Of a DNA stretch of 64,000 bases, positions 41,744-50,410 are shown piece by piece. The notes under the pieces are model-generated. The model worked only from the letters and a program-made list of their open reading frames with translations. It made no database searches and had not been told where the DNA came from. The DNA lies in the NCBI RefSeq assembly GCF_024172085.1, contig NZ_JAMZDZ010000001.1:2790001-2854000 (forward strand). Direction: 5' to 3'. This DNA is from Hamadaea flava (lineage in GTDB: Bacteria; Actinomycetota; Actinomycetes; Mycobacteriales; Micromonosporaceae). The stretch's first letter is position 1; every line of letters begins with the position of its first letter. The position numbers and the translations under genes are program-made.

Positions 41744-42115
41744 ATGGCATCGATGACGTGCACCGAAGAAGCGATCACCATTCGGTTCAGCGGGTGGGAG
41801 CGGCTGTGGGTCGGCCGTGAGCTTCAGGTCATTCCTCTCGCCGCGATCCGTGATGCCGCCTATGTGGAGCGTCCAATGAGTCTGGCCCGTGGCGCGCGCC
41901 GGGGCCTGGTCGTGTCGGGCTTCACCAAGGTCGGCGTCTGGGGGATGTTCGCTGGGCCACGACAGCTGGTAGCGGCCCGCCACGGCGTGCCCGGGGTCCA
42001 TCTGGATCTGGACCGTTCGGCATCCGGAGGCGAATTCGATGAGGTGATCGTCTCGGATCCGGCGGCCGCGAGCCTCGCCCAGGCGATCCGGCACAAGACG
42101 GGGGCACGCCGATGA
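41744..42115 (+). CDS. PH-domain-like small protein
   Basis: A 123-residue soluble protein. It has the strand order of bacterial PH-like domains: AITIRFSGWERLWVGRELQV, IPLAAIRDAAYVERPM, GVWGMFAGPRQLVAARHG, VHLDLDRSASGGEFDEVIVS and a last helix DPAAASLAQAIRH. Function unknown; similar proteins occur beside ABC transporters. The ATG follows the regulator's stop (TAGATG). Its own stop overlaps the ABC ATPase start (ATGA), so the operon is tightly coupled. Confidence 0.75.
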   Translation: MASMTCTEEAITIRFSGWERLWVGRELQVIPLAAIRDAAYVERPMSLARGARRGLVVSGFTKVGVWGMFAGPRQLVAARHGVPGVHLDLDRSASGGEFDEVIVSDPAAASLAQAIRHKTGARR

Positions 42116-43056
42116 CCAACACGCGCCTGGCTATTGAAGTCTCACACCTGACCAAACGATTCGGCCCAGTCATCGCGGTCAACGATGTCAGTTTCACCGT
42201 CCAGCCTGGTGTCGTCACCGGTTTCCTCGGCCCGAACGGCGCCGGCAAGACGACCACCATGCGCATACTGACCGGCCTCGTGACGCCGACCACTGGCACG
42301 GCGACTATCGGCGGCCAAAGATACGTTCAGCTCAAACGCCCCTCGAGCGTCGTCGGCGCGGTGTTCGACGCCAACGCCTTCCACCCCGGACACACAGCCC
42401 GCGACCACCTGAGGGTGTACGCCGCGCTAGGCGGACATCCCGACAGCCGCGTGGCTGACCTGTTGGGTCGCTTCGGCCTCGCCTCCGCTGCGAACCGGCG
42501 TACCGGCACGTTCTCCACCGGCATGCGGCAACGCCTCAACCTGGCGACGGCGTTACTAGGCGATCCGCGGGTGCTGTTGCTGGACGAGCCCAGCAACGGC
42601 CTTGACCCCGAAGGTATCTCGTGGCTGCGTGACTTCCTGCGCGGGCTGGCCGCTGAAGGTCGTACGGTCCTCATCTCCAGCCACGTGCTCAGCGAGATCG
42701 AGCAATTCGCGGACGACGTGGTGGTTCTCCAGAACGGAGAGCTGATCGCCGCCGGACCCTGGTCCCGGCTGGCCGGGCCGCCGTCGATTCTGGTCGGTAG
42801 CCCGGACGCCGACCTCCTGGCCGGAGTACTTGCGGCACAGCCGTCTACATCACGTGTCGAACCGATCGGCCCTGGGCGCCTGCGGGTGTACGGAATGGAC
42901 GCCGCCGGCGTCGCCGACGCAGCCGCCGCGCATGGGTTGCGCGTACATGAACTGAGCACCCACAGCTCCAATCTGGAGCAGCTGTTCCTCCAGTTGACCG
43001 CCGACAAGCCGGCCCTGGCTGGGGCGGCCCCTCTCGCACAGGCGGGTGCCCGGTGA
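42112..43056 (+). CDS. ABC transporter ATP-binding protein (DrrA/CcmA type)
   Basis: A 314-residue ATPase. Walker A GPNGAGKTTTM is at about residues 43-53, the signature FSTGMRQRLNLATAL stands in the place of LSGGQ, and Walker B is RVLLLDEPSNGLDPEGI. The C-terminal 90 residues are the extension typical of drug or lipid exporters of this class. Together with the membrane protein encoded downstream (overlap GTGA) it forms an ABC-2 type exporter. The substrate is unknown; self-resistance or stress efflux under the HTH regulator is a fair guess. Confidence 0.93.
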   Translation: MTNTRLAIEVSHLTKRFGPVIAVNDVSFTVQPGVVTGFLGPNGAGKTTTMRILTGLVTPTTGTATIGGQRYVQLKRPSSVVGAVFDANAFHPGHTARDHLRVYAALGGHPDSRVADLLGRFGLASAANRRTGTFSTGMRQRLNLATALLGDPRVLLLDEPSNGLDPEGISWLRDFLRGLAAEGRTVLISSHVLSEIEQFADDVVVLQNGELIAAGPWSRLAGPPSILVGSPDADLLAGVLAAQPSTSRVEPIGPGRLRVYGMDAAGVADAAAAHGLRVHELSTHSSNLEQLFLQLTADKPALAGAAPLAQAGAR

Positions 43057-43850
43057 ATACGTTGATCAAAGCGGAGATCCGTCGCCTGCTGGCGACCCGG
43101 ATATGGCGGGGACTTCTGCTCGCGGCGACGCTCCTGGGCGGCGGCATGGTCGGCGCGATGGCCCTGGTCGGCCCGGAGAACTTCCAACCACCGATGCCCG
43201 GTCTGGATACCGAACCCGGCGTCCGGTCGATTCTCGGCATCCTCGGCTACACCGCGTTCATCCCCGCCGCCGTCGGGACCCTTGCGGTCACCTCCGAATA
43301 TCGGCACCGTACGGCGGCCGTCACGTTCCTGTTCGCTCCACGTCGCTCCCTGGTCCTGGGGGCGAAGCTCATCGCGTACGGCTTGGCGGGGCTGGCCTTC
43401 GGGCTGATCCTCTCCGGCACCGCAGCGATCGCGCTGTTCGGTGTCGCCGCAGCTCGGGGCGTCCCGCTGGGCTTGCCGAACCTGACCGTCATCGGGCTGC
43501 TCGCCCGGATCGGCGTCGCGATGGCGGCCTACCTGCTGATCGGGGTCGGCGTCGGAGCCCTGGTACGCCATCAAGTTGTGGCGCTGTCCGTCGTGATCGG
43601 CTACCTGTACCTGGGTGAGACCCTGCTGATGCTGATTCCTGGGGTGAACCGGCTCTACCCGTTCCTGCCCGGTGGCGCCACCGCCTCCCTGACCGACTTC
43701 ACCTACCTCGCCGAAGCAATCTCGCAGCAGACGTCCATGGCGCCGGTCAGCTTGTTGTCACCCGTCGCCGGCGCGCTGGTGCTCCTGGCATATGCGATGA
43801 GCGCGGCCGTCGCCGCCCTCATGGTTCCGATGCGCCGCGACGTCACCTGA
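43053..43850 (+). CDS. ABC-2 type transporter permease
   Basis: A 265-residue membrane protein with six hydrophobic segments. MNTLIKAEIRRLLATRIWRG is the typical start of ABC-2 permeases; the segments ILGYTAFIPAAVGTLAVTSE, LIAYGLAGLAFGLILSGTAA and PVAGALVLLAYAMSAAVAAL follow. TSEYRHRTAAVTFLFAPRR is a conserved motif of this subgroup. GTG start overlapping the ATPase stop. Last gene of the operon; the next gene is convergent. Confidence 0.92.
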   Translation: MNTLIKAEIRRLLATRIWRGLLLAATLLGGGMVGAMALVGPENFQPPMPGLDTEPGVRSILGILGYTAFIPAAVGTLAVTSEYRHRTAAVTFLFAPRRSLVLGAKLIAYGLAGLAFGLILSGTAAIALFGVAAARGVPLGLPNLTVIGLLARIGVAMAAYLLIGVGVGALVRHQVVALSVVIGYLYLGETLLMLIPGVNRLYPFLPGGATASLTDFTYLAEAISQQTSMAPVSLLSPVAGALVLLAYAMSAAVAALMVPMRRDVT

Positions 43851-43892
43851 CTTTCGGCCCAGCATCGTCGGCTACGGGGTGGACCACCTCCT

Positions 43893-44498
43893 TCAGTTGC
43901 CAAGAAGAGGCCGAAGTTCCACGACATGTGCGAGCAGTTGCGCGTAGGAGCTGAAGACTGGGTAGAGCGACCCGCGCACTGGTCGACCGCTGAGCCTGTT
44001 GTCGAGCAGGTCTTCACCATGGAAGTCGAAGATCCGCCGGTCCCCGGAGTTCTCCAGGTCGATGCCAAGGTGGGTGGCGCCATCGTCCCAATCGCTGCCT
44101 ATCGGAAATATCCCACCGTGATTGGTGAAGAGGTCACGCTCCTCCTCGCCGCCGCATCCGGGCCGTAGGTCGTACCAGATTTCTTCCACATCGTCCGCGC
44201 GCGGCGAGTCGTACCACTGGAAGTCATCGACGCGAATCAGTACGCTCGGTTCGACGAACGCGAGGGTCGAGCGCACGTCTCGGAACCACTTCGGCAGGGC
44301 GACCTGGTCGGCCTCGGCGTACCGGTCGAGAAGGACCGGGTCCTCTTTGACGAACGTCAGCCACGGGAATCTCGCGACGAAGCGCAACAGGTCCGCCTTG
44401 TCCTCCTCAGGCAGCGTCGAGCGCGCGATCCAGAATCGGGCCGCCGCTGCATCACCTCTTGTGAGGTTCAGTTGGCGCTCGGAGTCGGTGGCACGCAT
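43893..44498 (-). CDS. SMI1/KNR4 (SUKH)-like protein
   Basis: A 201-residue soluble acidic protein. GGIFPIGSDWDDGATHLGID followed by RRIFDFHGEDLL and VFSSYAQLLAHVVEL is the C-terminal signature of SUKH-fold proteins, which are commonly immunity proteins against contact-dependent or polymorphic toxins. No toxin gene is adjacent. The start is uncertain: ATG 44498 is used, but GTG 44510 and TTG 44519 are possible and none has a clear ribosome binding site. Confidence 0.65.
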   Translation of the reverse strand: MRATDSERQLNLTRGDAAAARFWIARSTLPEEDKADLLRFVARFPWLTFVKEDPVLLDRYAEADQVALPKWFRDVRSTLAFVEPSVLIRVDDFQWYDSPRADDVEEIWYDLRPGCGGEEERDLFTNHGGIFPIGSDWDDGATHLGIDLENSGDRRIFDFHGEDLLDNRLSGRPVRGSLYPVFSSYAQLLAHVVELRPLLGN

Positions 44499-44625
44499 GG
44501 GTTCATGCACGTCTGGCAATCTACCGTTGCACCGGCACCGCTGGTGAACAACGCGCGCCAGGCATGACCTGGCCCTCGCGTTGGCTGGTCACCTCTGCCG
44601 GGCCGATAGACCCACTTGCCGACGG

Positions 44626-45861
44626 TTACGTTCGGCGAGTGATGTCGTCGGCTCGCCGCAGCAGGTAGTCATGCTCCCGAGCGCTGGCGGTCTGCTGCGC
44701 AGCGGTTCGGTAGAGGTCGGCGGCGGCTCCGTGGTCCCCGGCCCGGTCGAGCAGGTGAGCTCGGGCTGCGGTCAACCGGTGGTTGTCGCGCATGCGCGGG
44801 TCGTCGGACAACGGCTCCAGGAGGTCGAGCCCGGCTTGTGGCCCATGCACCATGGCGATGGCCACCGCGCGGTTGAGGGTCACGACGGGGCTGTCGTCCA
44901 GTCGTTGCAACATGTCGTAGAGCGTCAGGATGTGTGGCCAGTCGGTGTCCTCAGCGGTGGCGGCGTGACAGTGCGCGGCTGCGATCGCGGCCTGAATCTG
45001 GTACGGGCCCGGTCGCCGTCGCGCCAAGGCCGAGGTCAGCAGAGATGTGGCCGTGCCGATGGCGTGATAGTCCCACCTGCGTCGATCTTGTCGATCCAGC
45101 GGGACGAGCTCTCCCGTATCACCGGTCCGGGCTGCCCGGCGCGCGTCGGTGAACAGCAGCAGAGCAAGCAGACCTGCGGTTTCGGCATGGTCGGGGCAAC
45201 TGTCAACGAGTAGGCGCGCCACTCGGATCGCCTCGTGGGCCAGATCCCTGCGCTGTAGTGCCGGGCCGGAACTGGCGGTGTGCCCCTCGTTGAAGATCAG
45301 GTAGATCACCTGCAGGACTGCTGGCAGCCGGGCTTCCGCCTCCTCGCCGGTAGGCAAGTCGAAGGTGGCGCCAGCGTCTTTGATGCGTTGTTTGGCACGG
45401 CTGATCCGCTGGGCCAAGGTCGTTTCGGGCACCAGGAGCGCGCGGGCGATCTCGGTGGTCGTCAGCCCGCCGACGGCACGCAAAGTAAGCGGAATTTGCG
45501 ACGCGGGCTGCAGCGCGGGATGGCAACACATCATCAGCAGCGCCACGGTGTCGTCCGCGTGGGCAGAGTGATCGGTGTCGGCCGGCGGGGCCAGCCACTG
45601 GTCGGCCGGCATCTGCGCGGCCAGTACCGCCTCGCGCCGACCTCGGGCCTGCTCACTGCGTAGGTGATCGATCAGGCGCCGGGAGGCGACCTGGATCAGC
45701 CAGCCCCGGGGGTTGTCCGGCACTCCCTGGTGCGGCCATTGGGTGGCGGCGGCCAGCAGCGCTTCCTGAGTGGCATCCTCCGCCTCGCCGAAGTGTCCGT
45801 AGCGGCGTACCACCGACGCCAGCACCTGTGGCGTGAGATCGCGCAGCAGCTCCGCGATCAT
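44626..45861 (-). CDS. ECF42-type RNA polymerase sigma factor with C-terminal TPR-like domain
   Basis: A 411-residue protein. Region 2 (RYGHFGEAEDATQEALLAAA, DNPRGWLIQVASRRLIDHLR) and region 4 (GGLTTTEIARALLVPETTLA, QRISRAKQRI) of an ECF sigma factor take up the first 170 residues. The remaining 240 residues are the helical DUF6596/TPR-like extension of the ECF42 group (YLIFNEGHTASSG, ALARRRPGPYQIQAAIAAAH, VVTLNRAVAIAM). There is no anti-sigma gene; in this group the extension and a DGPF protein take that place. Its start overlaps the stop of the YCII/DGPF gene by 4 bp. Confidence 0.93.
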   Translation of the reverse strand: MIAELLRDLTPQVLASVVRRYGHFGEAEDATQEALLAAATQWPHQGVPDNPRGWLIQVASRRLIDHLRSEQARGRREAVLAAQMPADQWLAPPADTDHSAHADDTVALLMMCCHPALQPASQIPLTLRAVGGLTTTEIARALLVPETTLAQRISRAKQRIKDAGATFDLPTGEEAEARLPAVLQVIYLIFNEGHTASSGPALQRRDLAHEAIRVARLLVDSCPDHAETAGLLALLLFTDARRAARTGDTGELVPLDRQDRRRWDYHAIGTATSLLTSALARRRPGPYQIQAAIAAAHCHAATAEDTDWPHILTLYDMLQRLDDSPVVTLNRAVAIAMVHGPQAGLDLLEPLSDDPRMRDNHRLTAARAHLLDRAGDHGAAADLYRTAAQQTASAREHDYLLRRADDITRRT

Positions 45862-46226
45862 CCGTGGACGGGCCGCAGCTCGACGCGGGACGACACGATG
45901 CCGGCGAAACGGGCCGCCAATGCCACCGCACGCTCGTGGTCGTCGACGTCGACGATGCCGAAGCCCGCCAGGAACTCCTTCGTCTCGGCGTAGGGCCCAT
46001 CGGACACGACCGGCCTGCCCGTACCGACGTCGACGGTTTGTGCACGGTCAGGCTCGGACAGCCCGAACGCGGCGACGAGTTCGCCGGTCGCGGCCAGTTC
46101 CTGCTGCAATGCCTGCATCGCAGTGAAGTGGGCGGCGATCTGCTCCGGAGTCATCGCGTTCGGTCCAGTGCCGGCCAGCGCGTCCCAGTCGGACGAGCCG
46201 CCGTAAGTCATGATCATGTATTTCAT
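45858..46226 (-). CDS. YCII-related DGPF protein, ECF42 partner
   Basis: A 122-residue protein with the motif SDGPYAETKEFLAGFGIVDV, the DGPF-type box that names the family, preceded by MKYMIMTYGG and a helical segment. DGPF proteins are encoded next to ECF42 sigma factors and are thought to be their regulators or targets. It is the first gene of the pair and is divergent from a DoxX gene (159-bp gap), so the DoxX-DUF1579 pair is a candidate target of the sigma factor. Confidence 0.92.
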   Translation of the reverse strand: MKYMIMTYGGSSDWDALAGTGPNAMTPEQIAAHFTAMQALQQELAATGELVAAFGLSEPDRAQTVDVGTGRPVVSDGPYAETKEFLAGFGIVDVDDHERAVALAARFAGIVSSRVELRPVHG

Positions 46227-46385
46227 CTGATCCCTCCACTATGGCCGGATGCCACCTTGATACCAGACCCCGGCAGGCCGGAGCGCCCCGGAAAAGATCT
46301 TCAAAAAAGTTGTCGGCCGCTGTCGAGGACTCCATGTCGGCTCCGACGTCTCAGGCGCAATCGGAGACGAGCCAAGGAGAACCTC

Positions 46386-46799
46386 ATGAACATCACAGTC
46401 GACAACTCCCCCGCCACACCTGGCCGGTCGCGATCGCGCCGCGTCGCGATCATCGTCCGCTCCACGGTTCAGGTGCTGCTCGCCCTGCAGGTCGCCGTCG
46501 GCGGCGTCCTGAAACTCACCGGTGATGCGGCCATGATCGACCTGTTCACCGACATCGGCTGGGGCCAGTGGCTACGCCTGTTGGTGGGGGTGTGCGAGCT
46601 GGCAGGTGCGGCCGGCCTGCTGATCCCGCGTTTGGCCGGGCTAGCCGCCCTCGCGCTGGCCGGGCTGCTGGCCGGTGCCGTGATCACCAACGTCACGATC
46701 GGCGCCAACCCGATCGCGCCGGCGGCGTTGGGGCTGGTCGCCGCCGGTCTGGCGGTCAGCCTGCGTCACCGGCTCCCCTGGCCCGCTCCCAACCGCTGA
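46386..46799 (+). CDS. DoxX family membrane protein
   Basis: A 137-residue protein with four membrane helices. VQVLLALQVAVGGVLKLTGD, then WLRLLVGVCELAGAAGLLIP and LAALALAGLLAGAVITNVTI show the DoxX pattern. In mycobacteria a DoxX protein works with SodA and a thiol oxidoreductase at the membrane in oxidant defence. RBS AAGGAG before the ATG. It is followed 32 bp downstream by a DUF1579-like gene, probably one transcript, and lies divergent from the ECF42-DGPF pair. Confidence 0.9.
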   Translation: MNITVDNSPATPGRSRSRRVAIIVRSTVQVLLALQVAVGGVLKLTGDAAMIDLFTDIGWGQWLRLLVGVCELAGAAGLLIPRLAGLAALALAGLLAGAVITNVTIGANPIAPAALGLVAAGLAVSLRHRLPWPAPNR

Positions 46800-46831
46800 C
46801 CACATCGACAGAGACGACGAAGGGACAGATC

Positions 46832-47275
46832 ATGACCGAGCAGCTTCTGGACACCGCTCAGTCCACCACCATCACACGGCATCCCGCCCTGATGTCCCTG
46901 GATCCGCTCGTCGGCTCCTGGACAATCCTCGGACCTGGCCACGAAGGCACCGTCACGTACGAGTGGATGCCCGGCGGCCACTTCCTCGTCCAGCGGGTCC
47001 ATCTGACCCAGGACGGCCACACCACACAAGGCGTCGAGTACATCGGATACGACGCCGACAGCGGCACCCTGCGCTCGCACTATTTCGGCAGCAGCGGTGA
47101 CCTGCTGGAGTACACCTACGAGATCACCGGCGGTGAGCTGACCATCTGGTTCGGCCAGCCGGGCTCCCCCGCCTGCTACCGCGGCACGTTCGACGAATCA
47201 GGCGACAACGCGACCGGCGCGTGGACCTGGCCCGGCGGCGGCTACCAATCCACCATGACCCGCGCGCACAGCTGA
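46832..47275 (+). CDS. DUF1579-like lipocalin-fold protein
   Basis: A 147-residue soluble protein. ALMSLDPLVGSWTILGPGHE, TVTYEWMPGGHFLVQRVHL, VEYIGYDADSGTLRSHYFGS and the C-terminal GAWTWPGGGYQSTMTR are the strand motifs of small lipocalin-like stress proteins. AAGGGA lies 7 bp before the ATG. Probably co-expressed with the DoxX gene; a strong hairpin ends the unit. Confidence 0.85.
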   Translation: MTEQLLDTAQSTTITRHPALMSLDPLVGSWTILGPGHEGTVTYEWMPGGHFLVQRVHLTQDGHTTQGVEYIGYDADSGTLRSHYFGSSGDLLEYTYEITGGELTIWFGQPGSPACYRGTFDESGDNATGAWTWPGGGYQSTMTRAHS

Positions 47276-47285
47276 GGAACGCCGC

Positions 47286-47319
47286 CCGGGCCGGCTCTTG
47301 AAGCGGGATGCCGGCCCGG
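47286..47319 (+). terminator. terminator of the DoxX-DUF1579 unit
   Basis: A perfect 10-bp inverted repeat (CCGGGCCGGC at 47286-47295 with 47310-47319), 14-nt loop, 10 bp after the stop. Confidence 0.7.
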
Positions 47320-47493
47320 TTCGTCCGCGGGGGCCGGCCCTCGTCGCTTCGCCAGTCCTCAATTGTGCGGACTTGACGTGCCACTCCGCCGATCACAAGA
47401 TCGCCGTATTCCAACTATTCGATTCCATGCGCGGATCGGGTGAGGGCAGACCCAAGTCGTAACCGACCGCGCGAACCCCACGGAGGAGATGCG

Positions 47494-48783
47494 ATGCGGA
47501 CAAGGAAGCCCGTGACGGTCGCACGGTCGGCCATCGGAGCTGCTCTCATGCTGGGCGCGTTCGTGCTGGTGCCGGCGCAGCCCGCAGCGGCGCAGGTCGG
47601 GGCGATGATTCAGCCGGTCAGCGGCAGGGTCACCGGTGTGCTGTCCAACAGATGCGGCAGTACCGACAGCGACCACTACGGCATCGACATCGCCGGCAAC
47701 GGTGGCACGGCGATCGGCGCGGCGTACGCGGGCACGGTGACCTTCGCGGGTTACACCTCCGGCGGCGGCAACAGCGTGTACCTCTCCCACGCGAGTGGCT
47801 ATGTCACCAAGTACCTGCACATGGTGCAGGCTCCGTCGGTCTCGGTGGGTCAGCCGGTGGGACGCGGCCAGACGCTCGGCTTCGTCGGCAGCACCGGCAA
47901 TTCCACCGGCCCGCACCTGCATTTCGAAGTCTGGCGCAACGGCGGCCTGTACAGCGCCATTGCCGGGGCGTACACATGCAGCGGCTCGGTCACCAAGGGC
48001 GCCGCCATCAACATCGATTTCGCCGGCCTGCCGGTGCCTGTGCAGGTCGAGGATGACCACGTCTCCGACTTCAGCGGTGATGGCGCCGCCGACGTGCTCG
48101 GCGTCGATGCGTCCGGCGTCTTCTGGTACTACCCGCACAACGGCGCTGGGCTCTCCTCGCCCGTGCGGATCGGTCAGGGCTGGGGCGGGTTCAAGCATGT
48201 CATGGCCGCGGACTGGAGCGGTGACGGCGCTGCCGACGTCCTCGGCGTCGACTCCGGCGGCTACCTGCGCTACTACGCCAACAACGCGCAGCAGCTGTCG
48301 CCTGGGGTGCAGATCGGTCAGGGCTGGGGCGGGTTCAAGCACGTGATCGCCGCCGACTTCAGCGCCGACACGAAGGCCGACGTGATGGCCGTCGACGCCA
48401 ACGGCTACCTGTGGTACTACCCCCACAGCGGCACTGGTTTCGGTACCCCGGTCCAGGTCGGCCAGGGCTGGGCCACGTTCAAGCACGTCTCGGGGGCCGA
48501 CTGGAACCACGATGGACGCGCCGACATCATCGGTGTCGACTCCGGCGGCTACCTGTGGGTCTACCCGTACACCGCCAGCGGATTCGGCACTCCCGTTCAG
48601 ATCGGCCACGGCTGGGGAGCGTTCAAGGAGGTGTTCGCAGCGGACTGGAGCGGTGACGGTTCTGCCGACGTGCTTGGCGTCGACGACTCCGGCGACCTGT
48701 GGTACTACCCGCACAACGGCAGCGGACTCTCCACGCCGGTGCAGATCGGCAACGGCTGGGGCGCCTTCACCTTCGTCTTGTGA
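47494..48783 (+). CDS. secreted M23 peptidase with C-terminal FG-GAP/VCBS propeller
   Basis: A 429-residue exported protein. The signal peptide covers residues 1-33 (cleavage after AAA). The M23 LytM domain follows: SDHYGIDIAG carries His61 and Asp65, and GPHLHFEVW carries His141 and His143, giving the full zinc site. GSTGNSTGPHLHF is typical of active endopeptidases. From residue 186 to the end run five FG-GAP-type repeats with the D-x-SGDG-x2-D calcium loop (DFSGDGAADVLGVD, DWSGDGAADVLGVD, DWNHDGRADIIGVD), forming a propeller for binding. Likely role: cleavage of peptidoglycan cross-bridges outside the cell, own or foreign. ATG with CGGAGGAG upstream. Confidence 0.93.
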   Translation: MRTRKPVTVARSAIGAALMLGAFVLVPAQPAAAQVGAMIQPVSGRVTGVLSNRCGSTDSDHYGIDIAGNGGTAIGAAYAGTVTFAGYTSGGGNSVYLSHASGYVTKYLHMVQAPSVSVGQPVGRGQTLGFVGSTGNSTGPHLHFEVWRNGGLYSAIAGAYTCSGSVTKGAAINIDFAGLPVPVQVEDDHVSDFSGDGAADVLGVDASGVFWYYPHNGAGLSSPVRIGQGWGGFKHVMAADWSGDGAADVLGVDSGGYLRYYANNAQQLSPGVQIGQGWGGFKHVIAADFSADTKADVMAVDANGYLWYYPHSGTGFGTPVQVGQGWATFKHVSGADWNHDGRADIIGVDSGGYLWVYPYTASGFGTPVQIGHGWGAFKEVFAADWSGDGSADVLGVDDSGDLWYYPHNGSGLSTPVQIGNGWGAFTFVL

Positions 48784-48856
48784 CGGACGGGCGGCGGCCT
48801 GAAGGTTCGGAACAGGTCGTCGGCTGACAGACGAGCCAGGCATCAAGAGCAAGCCA

Positions 48857-48890
48857 GCGGCCCGCTGAAGGAGATCCTTCAGCGGGCCGC
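48857..48890. terminator. bidirectional hairpin terminator
   Basis: A perfect 15-bp inverted repeat (48857-48871 with 48876-48890, 4-nt loop, arm begins GCGGCCCGCTGAAGG) between the convergent M23 and HxlR genes. The HxlR stop codon lies in its right arm. Confidence 0.85.
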
Positions 48891-49256
48891 CGTTGATCGG
48901 GCGGCGGCTTCTGCCGCTTCCTGGAAGTCGACGATGGCACCGCCGTGGTCTCTCGCCCAGGCCGTCAGGACCTCGATGGGCTCGATGAGGGTCCGGCCGA
49001 GATCGGTGAGGCGGTACTCGATCTGCCGTGGCGCTTCGATGTGGCGGTCGACCAGGCCGTACTCCTGGAGTCGGCGCAGCGTCTGGGTGAGGACCTTGCG
49101 CGAGACGCCGCCGATGAGACTGCCCAGCTCACCATGCCTGCGCGGCTGCTGGCTGAGCCCGAAGAGCACCAGCACGGCCCACTTGTCGGAGAGGATCTCG
49201 ACCGCCAAGCGGGTTGGGCAGTCGGCGAGGAAGGCCGGCCCGGCCGCGTTCTGCAT
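48879..49256 (-). CDS. HxlR family transcriptional regulator
   Basis: A 125-residue regulator. ADCPTRLAVEILSDKWAVLV has the conserved Cys before the first helix; GSLIGGVSRKVLTQTLRRLQ is the recognition region, and DRHIEAPRQIEYRLTDLGRT the wing. The ATG at 49256 is used; the frame continues upstream antisense to the next gene and is not coding there. It is divergent (81 bp) from the quinone-oxidoreductase-like gene and is its likely repressor. Confidence 0.92.
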   Translation of the reverse strand: MQNAAGPAFLADCPTRLAVEILSDKWAVLVLFGLSQQPRRHGELGSLIGGVSRKVLTQTLRRLQEYGLVDRHIEAPRQIEYRLTDLGRTLIEPIEVLTAWARDHGGAIVDFQEAAEAAARSTAAR

Positions 49257-49267
49257 GATTTCGAAGG

Positions 49268-49279
49268 TACCAAGAGGTA
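49268..49279. promoter_or_regulatory. HxlR operator candidate
   Basis: TACC-AAGA-GGTA is a perfect inverted repeat 11 bp upstream of the HxlR start, within the 81-bp divergent gap; the half-sites lie in GGTACC and GGTAAC. Confidence 0.5.
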
Positions 49280-49337
49280 ACGCACGGCTCCGTAGCGTCG
49301 TCTGTGAGAAGACCAGCACAGTTGCGAAGGAGTCACC

Positions 49338-50321
49338 ATGCCACGAGTCGTCGTGTTCGACGAGTTCGGCGGTCCGGAGGTCATGCACGTCGTCGAGGAG
49401 CCGATCCTCGATCCCGAGGTCGGCGAGGTACGCGTCAGGATCGAAGCGTTCGCCGTCAACCCGCTCGACCTGATGATGCGTTCCGGCGCCTTGCCGGCAC
49501 CCGTCTCCCTGCCGGGCGCCCGTCTCGGCGTCGAAGGAACCGGCGTCGTCGATGCCGTCGGTCCCGGTGTCAGCGGGCCGGCGATCGGCGACCCGGTCAT
49601 CCTCGCCGCGATTCCGGACGCGAGCGTCCGGGGCAGCTATGCCGAGTACACGACGCTGCCGGCCAGCCGCGTCATCGCCCGGCCGGCGGGGCTCGACGTC
49701 ACGGAGGCCGCCGCGATCTGGGTCGGGTTCTCCACCGCGTACGGCGCTCTCGTCGAGAAGGCGGGAATGCGGCCCGGCGATCACGTCCTGATCGGTGCCG
49801 CGTCGGGCAGCGTCGGCCGGGCGGCCATGCAGATCGCCCATCAGATCGGCGCCGTGCCCATCGCCGTCACGCGGCACTCCGCGAAGACCGATGACCTGCT
49901 CGCCGCAGGGGCGGCCGCGGTGATCGCCACCGACGGCATGGACATCGTCGAAGCGGTCCGCGACCACACCGGCGGGATCGGCGTCGACATCGTGCTCGAC
50001 CTTGTCACGGGCCCGGGTCAGCAGGAACTCGTCCAGGCGGCCCGCCCGGGCGCGACGCTGGTCGCGGCCGGCTTCCTGGACGCCCGGCCCACGCCCTCGC
50101 CGGTAGGAGCGCCGATCACAATCTTCAGCTACCGCAGCTTCGAACACACGCTCGACGCCGCCGTGGTCAAGCGCATGGCGGCTTTCCTGAACGCCGGGGT
50201 CCGGCACGGTGCGCTGCGGCCCGCCGTCGACGCGGTGTTCGCTCTGGACGATGTCGTCGAGGCCCATCGCCACCTCGAGAAAGGGCTACACGGCGGGAAG
50301 AAGGTCGTCGTCGCGGTCTGA
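49338..50321 (+). CDS. NADP-dependent quinone oxidoreductase-like MDR enzyme
   Basis: A 327-residue soluble enzyme of the medium-chain dehydrogenase/reductase superfamily without zinc ligands. MPRVVVFDEFGGPEVMHVVE starts a GroES-like domain with FAVNPLDLMMRSG. The Rossmann part has HVLIGAASGSVGRAAMQIAH, the AxxGxxG motif of quinone reductases, followed by AVTRHSAKTDDLLAAGA. The C-terminal DAVFALDDVVEAHRHLEKGL and GGKKVVVAV are standard. Such enzymes reduce quinones or enals with NADPH. The divergent HxlR gene is its likely regulator. GAAGGAG precedes the ATG. Confidence 0.93.
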   Translation: MPRVVVFDEFGGPEVMHVVEEPILDPEVGEVRVRIEAFAVNPLDLMMRSGALPAPVSLPGARLGVEGTGVVDAVGPGVSGPAIGDPVILAAIPDASVRGSYAEYTTLPASRVIARPAGLDVTEAAAIWVGFSTAYGALVEKAGMRPGDHVLIGAASGSVGRAAMQIAHQIGAVPIAVTRHSAKTDDLLAAGAAAVIATDGMDIVEAVRDHTGGIGVDIVLDLVTGPGQQELVQAARPGATLVAAGFLDARPTPSPVGAPITIFSYRSFEHTLDAAVVKRMAAFLNAGVRHGALRPAVDAVFALDDVVEAHRHLEKGLHGGKKVVVAV

Positions 50322-50337
50322 GAGCGAGTCGGTGGAT

Positions 50338-50370
50338 CGGCCGGTCGGGGCGCTGCGGCCCCGGCCGTTT
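50338..50370 (+). terminator. terminator of the oxidoreductase gene
   Basis: CGGCCGG at 50338-50344 pairs with CCGGCCG at 50361-50367, with a G+C-rich, partly paired loop and a TTT tail, 17 bp after the stop. Confidence 0.6.
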
Positions 50371-50410
50371 CCCTCACTGGTACGCGATACCGCCGTGACC
50401 GGCGGTTGTC

